Part shown: in pieces, positions 1-5,263 of the stretch
How the letters are laid out: each line of letters starts with the position of its first letter
How positions within the stretch are numbered: position 1 is the first letter of the stretch
Source of the DNA: an uncultured Collinsella sp.
GTDB lineage: Bacteria; Actinomycetota; Coriobacteriia; Coriobacteriales; Coriobacteriaceae
Direction: 5' to 3'
DNA length: 5,496 nt
NCBI GenBank assembly: GCA_902494945.1
Contig: CABUVF010000144.1
Coordinates: 1 to 5,496 of the forward strand
The notes under the pieces: generated by a model
Database searches by the model: none
What the model was told of the DNA's origin: nothing
The model's input: only the letters and a program-made list of their open reading frames with translations
Program-made: the position numbers and the translations under genes

Positions 1-73
1 CACGGCCCGTGCCCCTTTCGTCGTTGATTTGTTGTTTAGCCGCTAGAAATCATATGACGGGGCGCGGGCCGTG
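1..73. repeat. 15-bp inverted repeat at the left edge
   Basis: Bases 1-15 and 59-73 are inverted copies that match at 14 of 15 positions. The exception is T10 against G64, which would still pair as a G-U wobble in plus-strand RNA. The arms enclose 43 bases with no U-rich tract after the right arm, so this does not look like an ordinary intrinsic terminator. All three plus frames carry a stop or lose coding character here, and the amidohydrolase similarity starts only about 35 bases after the right arm. It could be a rearrangement junction, the edge of a repeat that broke an assembly, or a real structured leader. The first arm begins on base 1, which makes a contig-end explanation attractive. 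Confidence 0.6.
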
Positions 74-108
74 TTCCGCTATGCGGTTGTCAATTTGCGA
101 AAGAAATT

Positions 109-495
109 ATGCGTCACCTCTCGCGCAGTAATCCGCTTGTATTTGAGCACACAATCGCAACGCATCCAAATGTGCGTTTTAGTTTGACCCACTTTGGCTG
201 GCCCTGGGTGCGCGAGACCGTGGCGATGCTGCTCAAGTATCCCAACTGCTACACGGACACCTCTATCACTTACATCGATTCGCCCGAGGAGATGATGCAG
301 CGTCTTTTCACGGTCGATATGGGGCCGCTGTGGTATGAGCGCGCGCTATCGCATCAAGTGATGTTCGCCAGCAATACGCCGCGCTTCCGTGCGTTCAAAC
401 TCAAGCGGGCGCTCGATACCGTGTCCATGCGCGATGATGCGCGAGAAAGGCTCTACTGGGGTAATGCCCTGCGTTTTCTTGAAGGGGATGAGTGA
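109..495 (+). pseudogene. Amidohydrolase-2 family protein, C-terminal half only
   Basis: I recognise the C-terminal part of a COG2159-type amidohydrolase, a metal-dependent TIM-barrel hydrolase or decarboxylase family usually about 260-300 residues long. Only 128 residues follow the first ATG. Visible blocks are the THFGWPW segment (residues 27-33, His28 a likely metal or catalytic ligand), a YTDTS strand end (48-52), FASNTPR (86-92) and a closing helix ending in GNALRFLE (118-125). The N-terminal HxH metal-binding strand and the first half of the barrel are absent. The frame is open back only to base 58, with a stop at 55-57, and that extension does not resemble the family. No good ribosome binding site precedes base 109. 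In FASNTPR the position usually held by a metal-binding Asp (as in GTDYP or GSDYP) is Asn89. Its stop overlaps the start region of the YjbQ gene, so the two were probably cotranscribed. It is a broken gene or one cut by an assembly junction; which of these is not decidable here. Confidence 0.65.
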
Positions 496-497
496 AC

Positions 498-926
498 ATG
501 GTGACGCTCGAGACATTGAGCTATCTCTCGACTGCTCCGGACCAGTTCATCGATATTACCGAAGACGTGCACGCCGCCGTCGAACGCAGCTCGGTGACGA
601 ATGGCTTGGCAGCGATTATTTTGTCGCATACGACCTGTGGAATCGTGGTAAACGAGGGGCTGCCCTGCGTGGAGACGGATCTTATGGAGACGCTTGATCG
701 CATCGCCCCACTCGATGCCCCCTATGCGCATGCACACTTCCTGCCGAGCTATGGAGCCACCGGCAACAACTCCTGTGGGCATATCAAGAGCATGATTTGT
801 GGAAACAGCTGCTTCTTTCCCGTCCAAGATGGCCATATCGTGTGCGGAGGTGCCCAGAACATCTATCTTGCGGAGTTTGACGGTCCGCAGAAGCGAAAAG
901 TGTACGTCGAGGTGTTGGGGGAGTAA
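498..926 (+). CDS. yjbQ: YjbQ/UPF0047 family protein (putative secondary thiamine-phosphate synthase)
   Basis: This 142-residue protein has the full length and layout of the YjbQ/UPF0047 family. Blocks include FIDIT (17-21), SHTTCGIVVNE (43-53), ETLDRIAPLD (64-73), GNNSCGHIKS (89-98) and a C-terminal EFDGPQKRKVYVEVLGE block. His44, Glu53, His80 and His95 lie at positions typical of the conserved polar pocket. Some family members were reported to have weak thiamine-phosphate synthase activity, but the physiological role is unsettled, so the product name should be held loosely. A cytosolic location is likely because no signal peptide or membrane segment is present. I chose ATG 498 because the GGGG at 484-487 sits about 10 bases upstream. 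A GTG at 492, which overlaps the previous stop, would add two residues. Odd points are six cysteines in a small protein and the loss of the usual G-T-W-Q segment, read here as CGGAQN (116-121). Confidence 0.85.
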   Translation: MVTLETLSYLSTAPDQFIDITEDVHAAVERSSVTNGLAAIILSHTTCGIVVNEGLPCVETDLMETLDRIAPLDAPYAHAHFLPSYGATGNNSCGHIKSMICGNSCFFPVQDGHIVCGGAQNIYLAEFDGPQKRKVYVEVLGE

Positions 927-947
927 CGTCCCTGCAATAGCCCTATG

Positions 948-953
948 AAGGAG
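948..953 (+). promoter_or_regulatory. Ribosome binding site fixing the BtpA-family start
   Basis: AAGGAG lies six bases before ATG 960. It lies inside the reading frame if ATG 945 is used instead, and nothing comparable precedes 945. This favours 960 as the true start. Confidence 0.75.
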
Positions 954-959
954 CACGTT

Positions 960-1769
960 ATGTCGTTTCTAACCTCGATGTTCAAGACCGAAAAGCCGGT
1001 TATCGGAATGCTGCACCTGCGTCCTCTGCCGGGCGATCCACTGTTTTATCCGGGTGGAATCGTATCGCAGGTCGTGGAAGCCGCCAAGCGCGATCTCGAA
1101 GCGTTGCAGCAGGGCGGTGTCGATGGCATTTTGATTACCAATGAGCTCTCGATGCCCTATGAGCAGCACGTTTCTCCCTCAACCCTTGCATCGATGGGCT
1201 ATGTAATCGGGGCTCTGTCCCATGATTTGTCGACCCCTTGGGGAGCTGAGGCTATTTACGATGGTGATGCCACAATCGAGCTGTGCGCTGCCGTCGATGC
1301 GCAGTTCACGCGCTGCAATTTTTGCGGTGCCTGGGCCGGTGATCTCGGGCTGATTAACCGAGATTTCGCGCACACCATGCGTCGCAAGGCGGCGCTGCGC
1401 TTGGACGACCTCAAGCTTTTTCACTTCATCACGAGCGAGGGGGAGGTTTATCTCAACGACCGCACGACTGCGGACATTGCCGATTCACTTCTCTTTAATT
1501 GCCTACCGGATGCGATGGTCATCGGCGGTTCGGCTGCCGGTCGTGGCGCTTCGGGCGAGCTTGCCGATGAGGTCCGCGAGCGTGTTGGCGAAGTGCCTGT
1601 GGTATGTGGCACCGGTTGTCGCGAAAATACCGTGGCTGACGTATTTGCTCACTACGATGGCGCGTTTGTCGGCACGTGCTTAAAGCGCGACGGAAAGCTG
1701 GATGCCCCGGTTGATGTTGAGCGGGTAGTTCGTTTTATGGCTGCCGCTCGTACGGCGCGAGGGGAGTAG
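960..1769 (+). CDS. BtpA/SgcQ family TIM-barrel protein
   Basis: This 269-residue protein matches the BtpA family over its whole length. Blocks in order are KPVIGMLHLRPLPGDP (12-27), the GGVDGILITNE strand (52-62), FTRCNFCGAWAGDLGLI (116-132), DAMVIGGSAAGRG (184-196), VPVVCGTGCRENTV (212-225) and GAFVGTCLKRDG (234-245), followed by the family's closing PVDVERVVRFM. The glycine-rich strand ends near residues 189-196 and 217-220 resemble a phosphate-binding site of a TIM barrel, which would suit a phosphorylated substrate; that is inference. BtpA was named for a role in photosystem I accumulation in cyanobacteria. Members in non-photosynthetic bacteria, such as SgcQ, sit in sugar operons and have no settled reaction. 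Here it lies 33 bp after yjbQ and 6 bp before a carbohydrate kinase, so a catabolic role on the kinase product or precursor is plausible. An upstream ATG at 945 is rejected because the Shine-Dalgarno sequence would fall inside the coding region. Confidence 0.88.
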   Translation: MSFLTSMFKTEKPVIGMLHLRPLPGDPLFYPGGIVSQVVEAAKRDLEALQQGGVDGILITNELSMPYEQHVSPSTLASMGYVIGALSHDLSTPWGAEAIYDGDATIELCAAVDAQFTRCNFCGAWAGDLGLINRDFAHTMRRKAALRLDDLKLFHFITSEGEVYLNDRTTADIADSLLFNCLPDAMVIGGSAAGRGASGELADEVRERVGEVPVVCGTGCRENTVADVFAHYDGAFVGTCLKRDGKLDAPVDVERVVRFMAAARTARGE

Positions 1770-1775
1770 GCACCT

Positions 1776-3293
1776 ATGGCGTTTTATCTGGGTATTGATA
1801 TTGGGACAAGCGCCTCTAAAGGCGTTTTAATCGATGATCGATGCAACATCGTTTGCCAGGCCACTTGTGGACACGAGACGGATAACCCACGTGATGGATG
1901 GTACCAGCATGATGCGGAGGCAGTTTGGTGGGGCGATTTTTGCCGCTTGTCGCGCGAGCTGGTGGTGCGATCGGGGGTTAACGCGGCGCAGATCGGATGC
2001 GTCGGCCTTTCCGCATTGGGTTGCGACTGCGTACCGGTCGATACCGAGTGCAACGCGCTGGCACCCGCGATTTTATATGGAGTCGATGCACGTTCGAAGC
2101 CGCAGATTGACGAGCTTCTTTCCGAATATGGGCCAGATCGCGCACGCGAGCTTTTCGGGCACGATCCCTGTTCGTCAGATATTGCTCCAAAGATCTTGTG
2201 GTTTAAGGAGAATATGCCCGAGGTGCACGAACGTGCCGCGAAGTTCCTGACGGCGTCATCGTTTCTGTGCGCGAAGTTGACGGGGCGTTTTACGGTGGAC
2301 CGTTATTTGGCGGAGGATTTTCTTCCCCTATACGATCGCTACACTTGGAAGGTTGATGCTCGGGAATGTGCTCGTTTCTGCCGGCCTGACCAGATGGCGG
2401 AGGTAATGTCGGCTACCGATATTGCCGGGGTGATTACGCAGCGTGCGGCTGAGGCGACGGGGCTCGTGGCAGGGACACCTGTCTTGGTGGGAACGGGCGA
2501 CTCTGGTGCCGAGGCCATTTCGACGGGTGTATTCCGTCCCGGCGATATGATGGTTCAGTTGGGGAGCACGGCGTATTTCATCTACTTAGCTGATCATATG
2601 GTCGATGATGCTCGCCTGTGGCCAGGGACGTTTATCATTCCCGGAACTTACGGGATCTGCGCGGGGACCAATACAGCGGGTGCACTCACATCGTGGCTGC
2701 GCCAAGAGCTGTATCGCGACGCCGTAGAGGCCGAGGGCCACGGTGGCCCCGATGCATATTCGGTTATGGCGCATGATGCCGCCGATGTGGCGCCGGGTGC
2801 CGATGGGCTCCTGTGTCTGCCGTACTTTGCGGGGGAGCGTACTCCGCTCAACGATCCCGAGGCGCGTGGCGTCTTCTTTGGCCTGACCGGAAGGCATACG
2901 CGAGCCCATATGGTTCGCGCCGCCTTGGAAGGCGTCGCGTATACCGTTGCATCCCATGTCGACATTATCGAGCGAGAGCATGGGCTGCCAATTGGGCGCA
3001 TTATGCTTGTCGGAGGTGGAACCAAGAATCCAATTTGGATGCAAGCTATCGCCGACGTATGCGGGCGCGAGGTCTCGGTTGCCAAGGTTACGGTGGGCGC
3101 ATGCTTCGGTGATGCCATTATGGCAGCTCTCGCAGGTGGCGCCTATACATCATGGGATGAACTCGCCCGAGTCCTTGGCGTTGCGCAAACAATCGTGCCC
3201 GATATGACTGCCCACGAGCTATATGCGTCGCGTCGTCATATCTTTGACGAATTGTATACACGCAACCGTGATCTCATGCACGAATTGGTGTAA
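1776..3293 (+). CDS. FGGY-family carbohydrate kinase
   Basis: This is a 505-residue cytosolic kinase of the FGGY family (xylulokinase, ribulokinase, gluconokinase and LsrK relatives), which uses ATP to phosphorylate a sugar, polyol or sugar acid. It is full length. The N-terminal actin-like domain opens with LGIDIGTSASKG (5-16), the first phosphate-binding loop. DARS (104-107) lies where relatives contact substrate. GTGDSGAEA (239-247) carries the expected catalytic base Asp242. YFAGERTPLNDPEARG (350-365) is the family signature region, and VGGGTKNPIWMQAIADV (412-428) is the second signature with the adenosine-site glycines. GGGGAG at 1761-1766 serves as ribosome binding site, nine bases before the ATG. 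Only six bases separate it from the BtpA-family gene, so translation is probably coupled. It resembles xylulokinase-like members in general form, but I cannot assign the substrate. The operon partners (BtpA, YjbQ, amidohydrolase) are not those of a standard xylose or arabinose pathway. Confidence 0.92.
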   Translation: MAFYLGIDIGTSASKGVLIDDRCNIVCQATCGHETDNPRDGWYQHDAEAVWWGDFCRLSRELVVRSGVNAAQIGCVGLSALGCDCVPVDTECNALAPAILYGVDARSKPQIDELLSEYGPDRARELFGHDPCSSDIAPKILWFKENMPEVHERAAKFLTASSFLCAKLTGRFTVDRYLAEDFLPLYDRYTWKVDARECARFCRPDQMAEVMSATDIAGVITQRAAEATGLVAGTPVLVGTGDSGAEAISTGVFRPGDMMVQLGSTAYFIYLADHMVDDARLWPGTFIIPGTYGICAGTNTAGALTSWLRQELYRDAVEAEGHGGPDAYSVMAHDAADVAPGADGLLCLPYFAGERTPLNDPEARGVFFGLTGRHTRAHMVRAALEGVAYTVASHVDIIEREHGLPIGRIMLVGGGTKNPIWMQAIADVCGREVSVAKVTVGACFGDAIMAALAGGAYTSWDELARVLGVAQTIVPDMTAHELYASRRHIFDELYTRNRDLMHELV

Positions 3294-3320
3294 TGCCGCC
3301 GAACTGTACCGCCTTCCAAT

Positions 3321-3361
3321 AAGGACTGCGTTGTGCGATTCGCATGTCCCTTGGCATTTTT
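3321..3361 (+). terminator. Imperfect terminator-like hairpin after the kinase operon
   Basis: Bases 3321-3330 can pair with 3341-3352, with one bulged T (3345) and one bulged C around a 10-base loop. A run of five T follows at 3357-3361, four bases after the stem. The stem is interrupted and the T run is offset, so this is a weak candidate. On the minus strand no U-rich tract follows the hairpin, so it would not serve the converging tcdA-tatD transcript in the standard way. Confidence 0.35.
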
Positions 3362-3372
3362 GCCCACAGGGG

Positions 3373-4155
3373 TTAGCGAAGGTCAAAAACAGAGCGCGCA
3401 TTTGCTAAAACTGCCGATTCGATGTGCTTTATGTCACATTTTTTGAGCGAGGCGATGCGTTCTGAGGTCCTTGTGAGCGATCTGATGAGCGATTGCGCGC
3501 TTGTTTCTGTGTTTGGCTCGGCCGGCGCATCGGTCTCGAGCAGTAGACGGTCGAGTGGAATCTGTCGTGTGTATTCGCGTCCTCGTTTAGATGCGAGCAT
3601 CCGCTCGTTCACGGAAAAATAGCAGCCTGCGCTTCGTGCGCGGACGAACTCGTTCGAAGTGTCGCTAAACCAGTGGAAAATGATAGCGGGGGAGTCGGGG
3701 CTTGGCGTGAGTAATCCATGCGACTCGAGGATGTCTAGCACGGTTCCTGCTGAACGAACGGCGTGAATTGATATCACACGCCCGGCAAGAGGGCTCTGCA
3801 CGAGCGCATCGCAGAGCCGGTCAAGTGCCTGTATTTGAAGCGGTTCGCTTCCGGCAAAACGCGCGGAAAAGTCGAGTCCCACCTCGCCGATGTAGCGCTC
3901 TTGGGCGGCAACTTCGCAAAGCAGATTGACTTCGGCAGGACCGCAGCGGCCGTCGGCGAGCCACCAGGGATGGAGGCCGATGCCGGCAAAGATATTTGAC
4001 CGGCCGCAGGCGCGCTTCTTGGCGCGTGCAAAGTCGTGCGGATCGACGCCGCAATCAAATAGGCCCAAGCCCAGTGCCGTCGCCTCATCGGCAACGGCGT
4101 CCGGGTGAGCCATCAAATCAAGATGGCAGTGTGCATCAAATAACCGGGGCTCCAT
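3373..4155 (-). CDS. TatD family metal-dependent hydrolase (putative DNase)
   Basis: This 260-residue protein is of normal length for the TatD family of TIM-barrel hydrolases, several of which act as metal-dependent 3'-5' deoxyribonucleases or D-aminoacyl-tRNA deacylases. All expected metal ligands are visible: the N-terminal DAHCHLD motif (His9, His11), GEVGLDF (Glu91), SIHAVR (His131), FHWFSD (His161) and LLLETDAP (Asp209). GIGLHPWW (58-65) is also typical. No signal peptide is seen, so it should be cytosolic. It starts 14 bp after the tcdA stop and has a GGAG nine bases upstream of its ATG, so it is very likely cotranscribed with tcdA. The residues give no reason to suspect inactivity. The family contains several paralogues per genome (TatD, YcfH, YjjV types), and I cannot say which one this is. 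Confidence 0.92.
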   Translation of the reverse strand: MEPRLFDAHCHLDLMAHPDAVADEATALGLGLFDCGVDPHDFARAKKRACGRSNIFAGIGLHPWWLADGRCGPAEVNLLCEVAAQERYIGEVGLDFSARFAGSEPLQIQALDRLCDALVQSPLAGRVISIHAVRSAGTVLDILESHGLLTPSPDSPAIIFHWFSDTSNEFVRARSAGCYFSVNERMLASKRGREYTRQIPLDRLLLETDAPAEPNTETSAQSLIRSLTRTSERIASLKKCDIKHIESAVLANARSVFDLR

Positions 4156-4169
4156 CTCGGCGCGCTCCG

Positions 4170-4964
4170 CTAGTCCAGGCGCTGGCCGTCGGCGCGCACG
4201 CGCTCGGTGCCGCGGCCACTGATCCGGCGGATAACCTCGCCGGCAATCATCTGACCCATGATGGGCGGCATAAAACTGGCGGTGCCCAACTCGGTGCGCT
4301 CGTGGATATTGGAAGGGTCGCGGGGCTGTGTCTTAACCGATTCCTCGCAGCTAAACAGTACATGTAGGCTCTTGATGCCGCGCTTCTTACATTCTTTGCG
4401 CATGATGCGGCTCATGGGGTCACGTACCGTATCGAAAATGTCGGCAAAGCGGAGGCACTCGGGATGGAGCTTGTTGGCCCCGCCCATGGAGCTAACCAAA
4501 CGAATGTCGTGGTCCTGAGCATATTTGGCAATGGTGAGCTTGGCTGAGATGGTGTCGATGGCGTCGACGACGTAGTCGAGCTTGCCACCCGTCTGCTCCA
4601 AAACGCTCGCGAAGAACTCGTCGATGTTGTCGCTCAGCAGGTATTCGGTGCGCTTGATAACGGTGGCGGCGGGATTGATATCGCGAATCATGGCATCCAT
4701 CACGTCCACTTTGCGCTTGCCGATGGTGCTGTGAAAGGCGATGGCCTGGCGATTGATATTGCTGGGCGCGATGATGTCCTTGTCCAGAATGACGAAATAA
4801 CCGATGCCGCCGCGGGCGAGTGCCTCGCAGCAGTTGGAGCCCACGCCTCCGCAGCCGAGCACCAGCACCGTAGCATCGGCGAGCTTATCGAGTGCCTCGC
4901 GGCCCATGATGATCTCGAGCTTGGTGTCGCGTGTCTCGACGAGAGCGGCAGCGGTTTCGGTCAT
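4170..4964 (-). CDS. tcdA: tRNA threonylcarbamoyladenosine dehydratase (TcdA, ThiF/MoeB superfamily)
   Basis: The 264-residue product is a ThiF/E1-like adenylating enzyme of the TcdA (CsdL/YgdL, YrvM) type. TcdA uses ATP to dehydrate t6A at position 37 of ANN-decoding tRNAs to the cyclic form ct6A. Numbering from ATG 4964, the nucleotide-binding loop GCGGVGS is at 37-43, the adenine/ribose acidic strand ILDKD at 59-63, SNINRQ at 68-73 and VDAIDT at 133-138. The middle block SSMGGANKLHP (158-168) and the DPMSRIMRKECKKRGI segment are characteristic of the Gram-positive TcdA group and separate it from ThiF and MoeB. It lacks the zinc-binding cysteine pairs of MoeB. The ATG at 4970 is commonly called but abuts GGAGG with no spacer; ATG 4964, two codons in, has a proper six-base spacing. 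The tatD-family gene follows 14 bp downstream. A TATAAT lies about 40 bp before the start. Confidence 0.93.
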   Translation of the reverse strand: MTETAAALVETRDTKLEIIMGREALDKLADATVLVLGCGGVGSNCCEALARGGIGYFVILDKDIIAPSNINRQAIAFHSTIGKRKVDVMDAMIRDINPAATVIKRTEYLLSDNIDEFFASVLEQTGGKLDYVVDAIDTISAKLTIAKYAQDHDIRLVSSMGGANKLHPECLRFADIFDTVRDPMSRIMRKECKKRGIKSLHVLFSCEESVKTQPRDPSNIHERTELGTASFMPPIMGQMIAGEVIRRISGRGTERVRADGQRLD

Positions 4965-4970
4965 AGACAT

Positions 4971-4975
4971 CCTCC
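4971..4975 (-). promoter_or_regulatory. Ribosome binding site deciding the tcdA start
   Basis: On the minus strand GGAGG touches the ATG at 4970 and lies six bases before the ATG at 4964. The latter spacing is functional and the former is not, so the protein should begin MTETAAAL. Confidence 0.75.
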
Positions 4976-5008
4976 GATGGGGAAGCGAATCGTGTTTTAG
5001 CTATTGCC

Positions 5009-5037
5009 ATTATAGGTGTTATCGCGATTCCATTTGA
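5009..5037 (-). promoter_or_regulatory. Promoter of tcdA-tatD
   Basis: The minus strand reads a perfect TATAAT at 5014-5009. Seventeen bases further upstream the best -35 is TCAAAT (5037-5032), a poor match to TTGACA. Transcription would start near 5003, leaving a leader of about 35-40 bases before GGAGG. The -35 falls inside the left arm of the dyad at 5021-5068, so a DNA-binding protein or a divergent transcript could affect it. Confidence 0.5.
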
Positions 5038-5068
5038 GCCCTTGGGCTTGTTGAAATGGGATCGGGGT
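5021..5068. repeat. Long imperfect dyad between divergent promoters
   Basis: Bases 5025-5035 and 5054-5064 are 11-base inverted arms matching at 10 positions, the exception being T5029 with G5060. Inside them AGCCC (5037-5041) pairs with GGGCT (5044-5048). Outside them further pairs exist to 5021/5068 with one mismatch and another G-U. Both imperfections inside the outer stem, T5029-G5060 and T5022-G5067, are wobble pairs only if the plus strand is the RNA. That hints at plus-strand RNA structure rather than, or besides, a protein operator. The dyad covers the tcdA -35 and the -35 of the plus-strand promoter candidate. Confidence 0.5.
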
Positions 5069-5079
5069 TCGCATAAGAT
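5051..5079 (+). promoter_or_regulatory. Plus-strand promoter candidate for a small RNA
   Basis: TTGAAA (5051-5056) and TAAGAT (5074-5079) are separated by 17 bases. That is one mismatch from the -35 consensus and two from the -10. A start near 5086 would produce a short RNA ending at the terminator at 5144-5181. No protein gene lies between. Confidence 0.4.
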
Positions 5080-5085
5080 TGAAGC

Positions 5086-5181
5086 AGATGGCACCCGTTG
5101 CAGCGGGTTGGCCAACTCCAAAACACGTTTGTAGCGTGAGAAGTGGCCGTCTTCGCATTACGCGGAGGCGGCTATTATTTT
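5086..5181 (+). ncRNA. Candidate small structured RNA of about 95 nt
   Basis: Between a promoter-like pair and a good intrinsic terminator lie three consecutive hairpins on the plus strand. The first is 5089-5114: TGGC with GCCA outside and ACCCG with CGGGT inside, a two-base bulge and a loop of TTGCAG. The second is 5124-5138, CACG with CGTG. The third is the terminator. I do not recognise a known family: it lacks the SRP RNA loop sequence, the T-box core and a tRNA cloverleaf. It could be an independent sRNA, a terminated leader of the sdpR gene from a second upstream promoter, or the remains of a lost plus-strand gene. The start site is inferred, and the RNA could begin further left and include the dyad at 5021-5068. 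Confidence 0.4.
5144..5181 (+). terminator. Intrinsic terminator with no protein gene in front
   Basis: Bases 5144-5156 pair with 5162-5174 to form a 13-bp stem around the loop ATTAC, followed by TTATTTT (5175-5181). Three of the pairs are G-U wobbles (5145/5173, 5150/5168, 5153/5165), which hold only in plus-strand RNA. No T run follows on the minus strand, so the terminator is plus-directed. It ends about 40 bases before the sdpR -10 and so insulates sdpR from upstream plus-strand transcription. Confidence 0.7.
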
Positions 5182-5199
5182 GAGTACAAGATTAGACAG

Positions 5200-5215
5200 T
5201 TAGACAAACATCTAA
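5200..5215. promoter_or_regulatory. Dyad operator on the sdpR -35
   Basis: TTAGA (5200-5204) and TCTAA (5211-5215) form a perfect inverted repeat with a six-base spacer, covering the -35 box and the start of the promoter spacer. A further TTAGAC lies at 5192-5197. ArsR-family dimers commonly bind short AT-rich dyads of this type, and SdpR-type proteins repress their own promoter, so autorepression is the natural inference. Confidence 0.5.
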
Positions 5216-5229
5216 ATATTGAGTATAGT
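5200..5229 (+). promoter_or_regulatory. Promoter of the sdpR-like gene
   Basis: TTAGAC (5200-5205) and TATAGT (5224-5229) are spaced by 18 bases. The start of transcription would be near 5236, giving a leader of roughly 28 bases before ATG 5264. The local sequence turns abruptly AT-rich compared with its surroundings, as expected for a promoter. Confidence 0.55.
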
Positions 5230-5253
5230 GTGCGCGTCATGAGAGATGATGAG

Positions 5254-5260
5254 AGGAGGT
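5254..5260 (+). promoter_or_regulatory. Ribosome binding site of the sdpR-like gene
   Basis: AGGAGGT lies directly before ATG 5264, with four bases between the GGAGG core and the start. An in-frame ATG at 5249 would place this motif inside the gene and is not favoured. Confidence 0.7.
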
Positions 5261-5263
5261 CTT

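Noticed and set aside
2..46. C-terminal tail of an upstream plus-strand gene ending at 44-46
   Set aside because: Only about 14 residues are visible and none is recognisable; they lie within the inverted repeat and its loop, so coding status cannot be supported.
1..73. Invertible promoter switch flanked by inverted repeats
   Set aside because: A 43-base interior is far shorter than known invertible switches, the promoter-like match inside (TTGTTG and TATGAC) is poor, and no recombinase gene is in the window.
453..956. Long minus-strand open frame opposite yjbQ
   Set aside because: It lies wholly over the well-supported YjbQ coding region, has no ribosome binding site and no recognisable domain. 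It is a shadow of codon bias.
2586..3118. Two overlapping minus-strand open frames inside the kinase
   Set aside because: Both are antisense to conserved FGGY motifs and their translations show low-complexity, basic or Ser/Pro-rich composition without family resemblance.
3353..3364. GGCATTTTTGCC mini-palindrome between the convergent genes
   Set aside because: A four-base stem with a T-only loop is too small to act as a terminator by itself; the T run is better explained as the tail of the 3321-3352 hairpin.
4885..5121. Minus-strand open frame overlapping the tcdA start and intergenic region
   Set aside because: It overlaps tcdA in another frame, spans the TATAAT promoter and the dyad, and has no domain resemblance.
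5081..5181. SRP 4.5S RNA or T-box leader
   Set aside because: GAAGCAG and GGTTGGCC fragments brought these to mind, but the SRP GGAAG/tetraloop core and the T-box AGGGTGG core are both absent.
5088..5183. A 31-codon plus-strand open frame inside the candidate RNA
   Set aside because: No ribosome binding site precedes it, its last codons run through the terminator stem, and the peptide has no familiar composition. A leaderless leader peptide cannot be excluded but nothing supports it.
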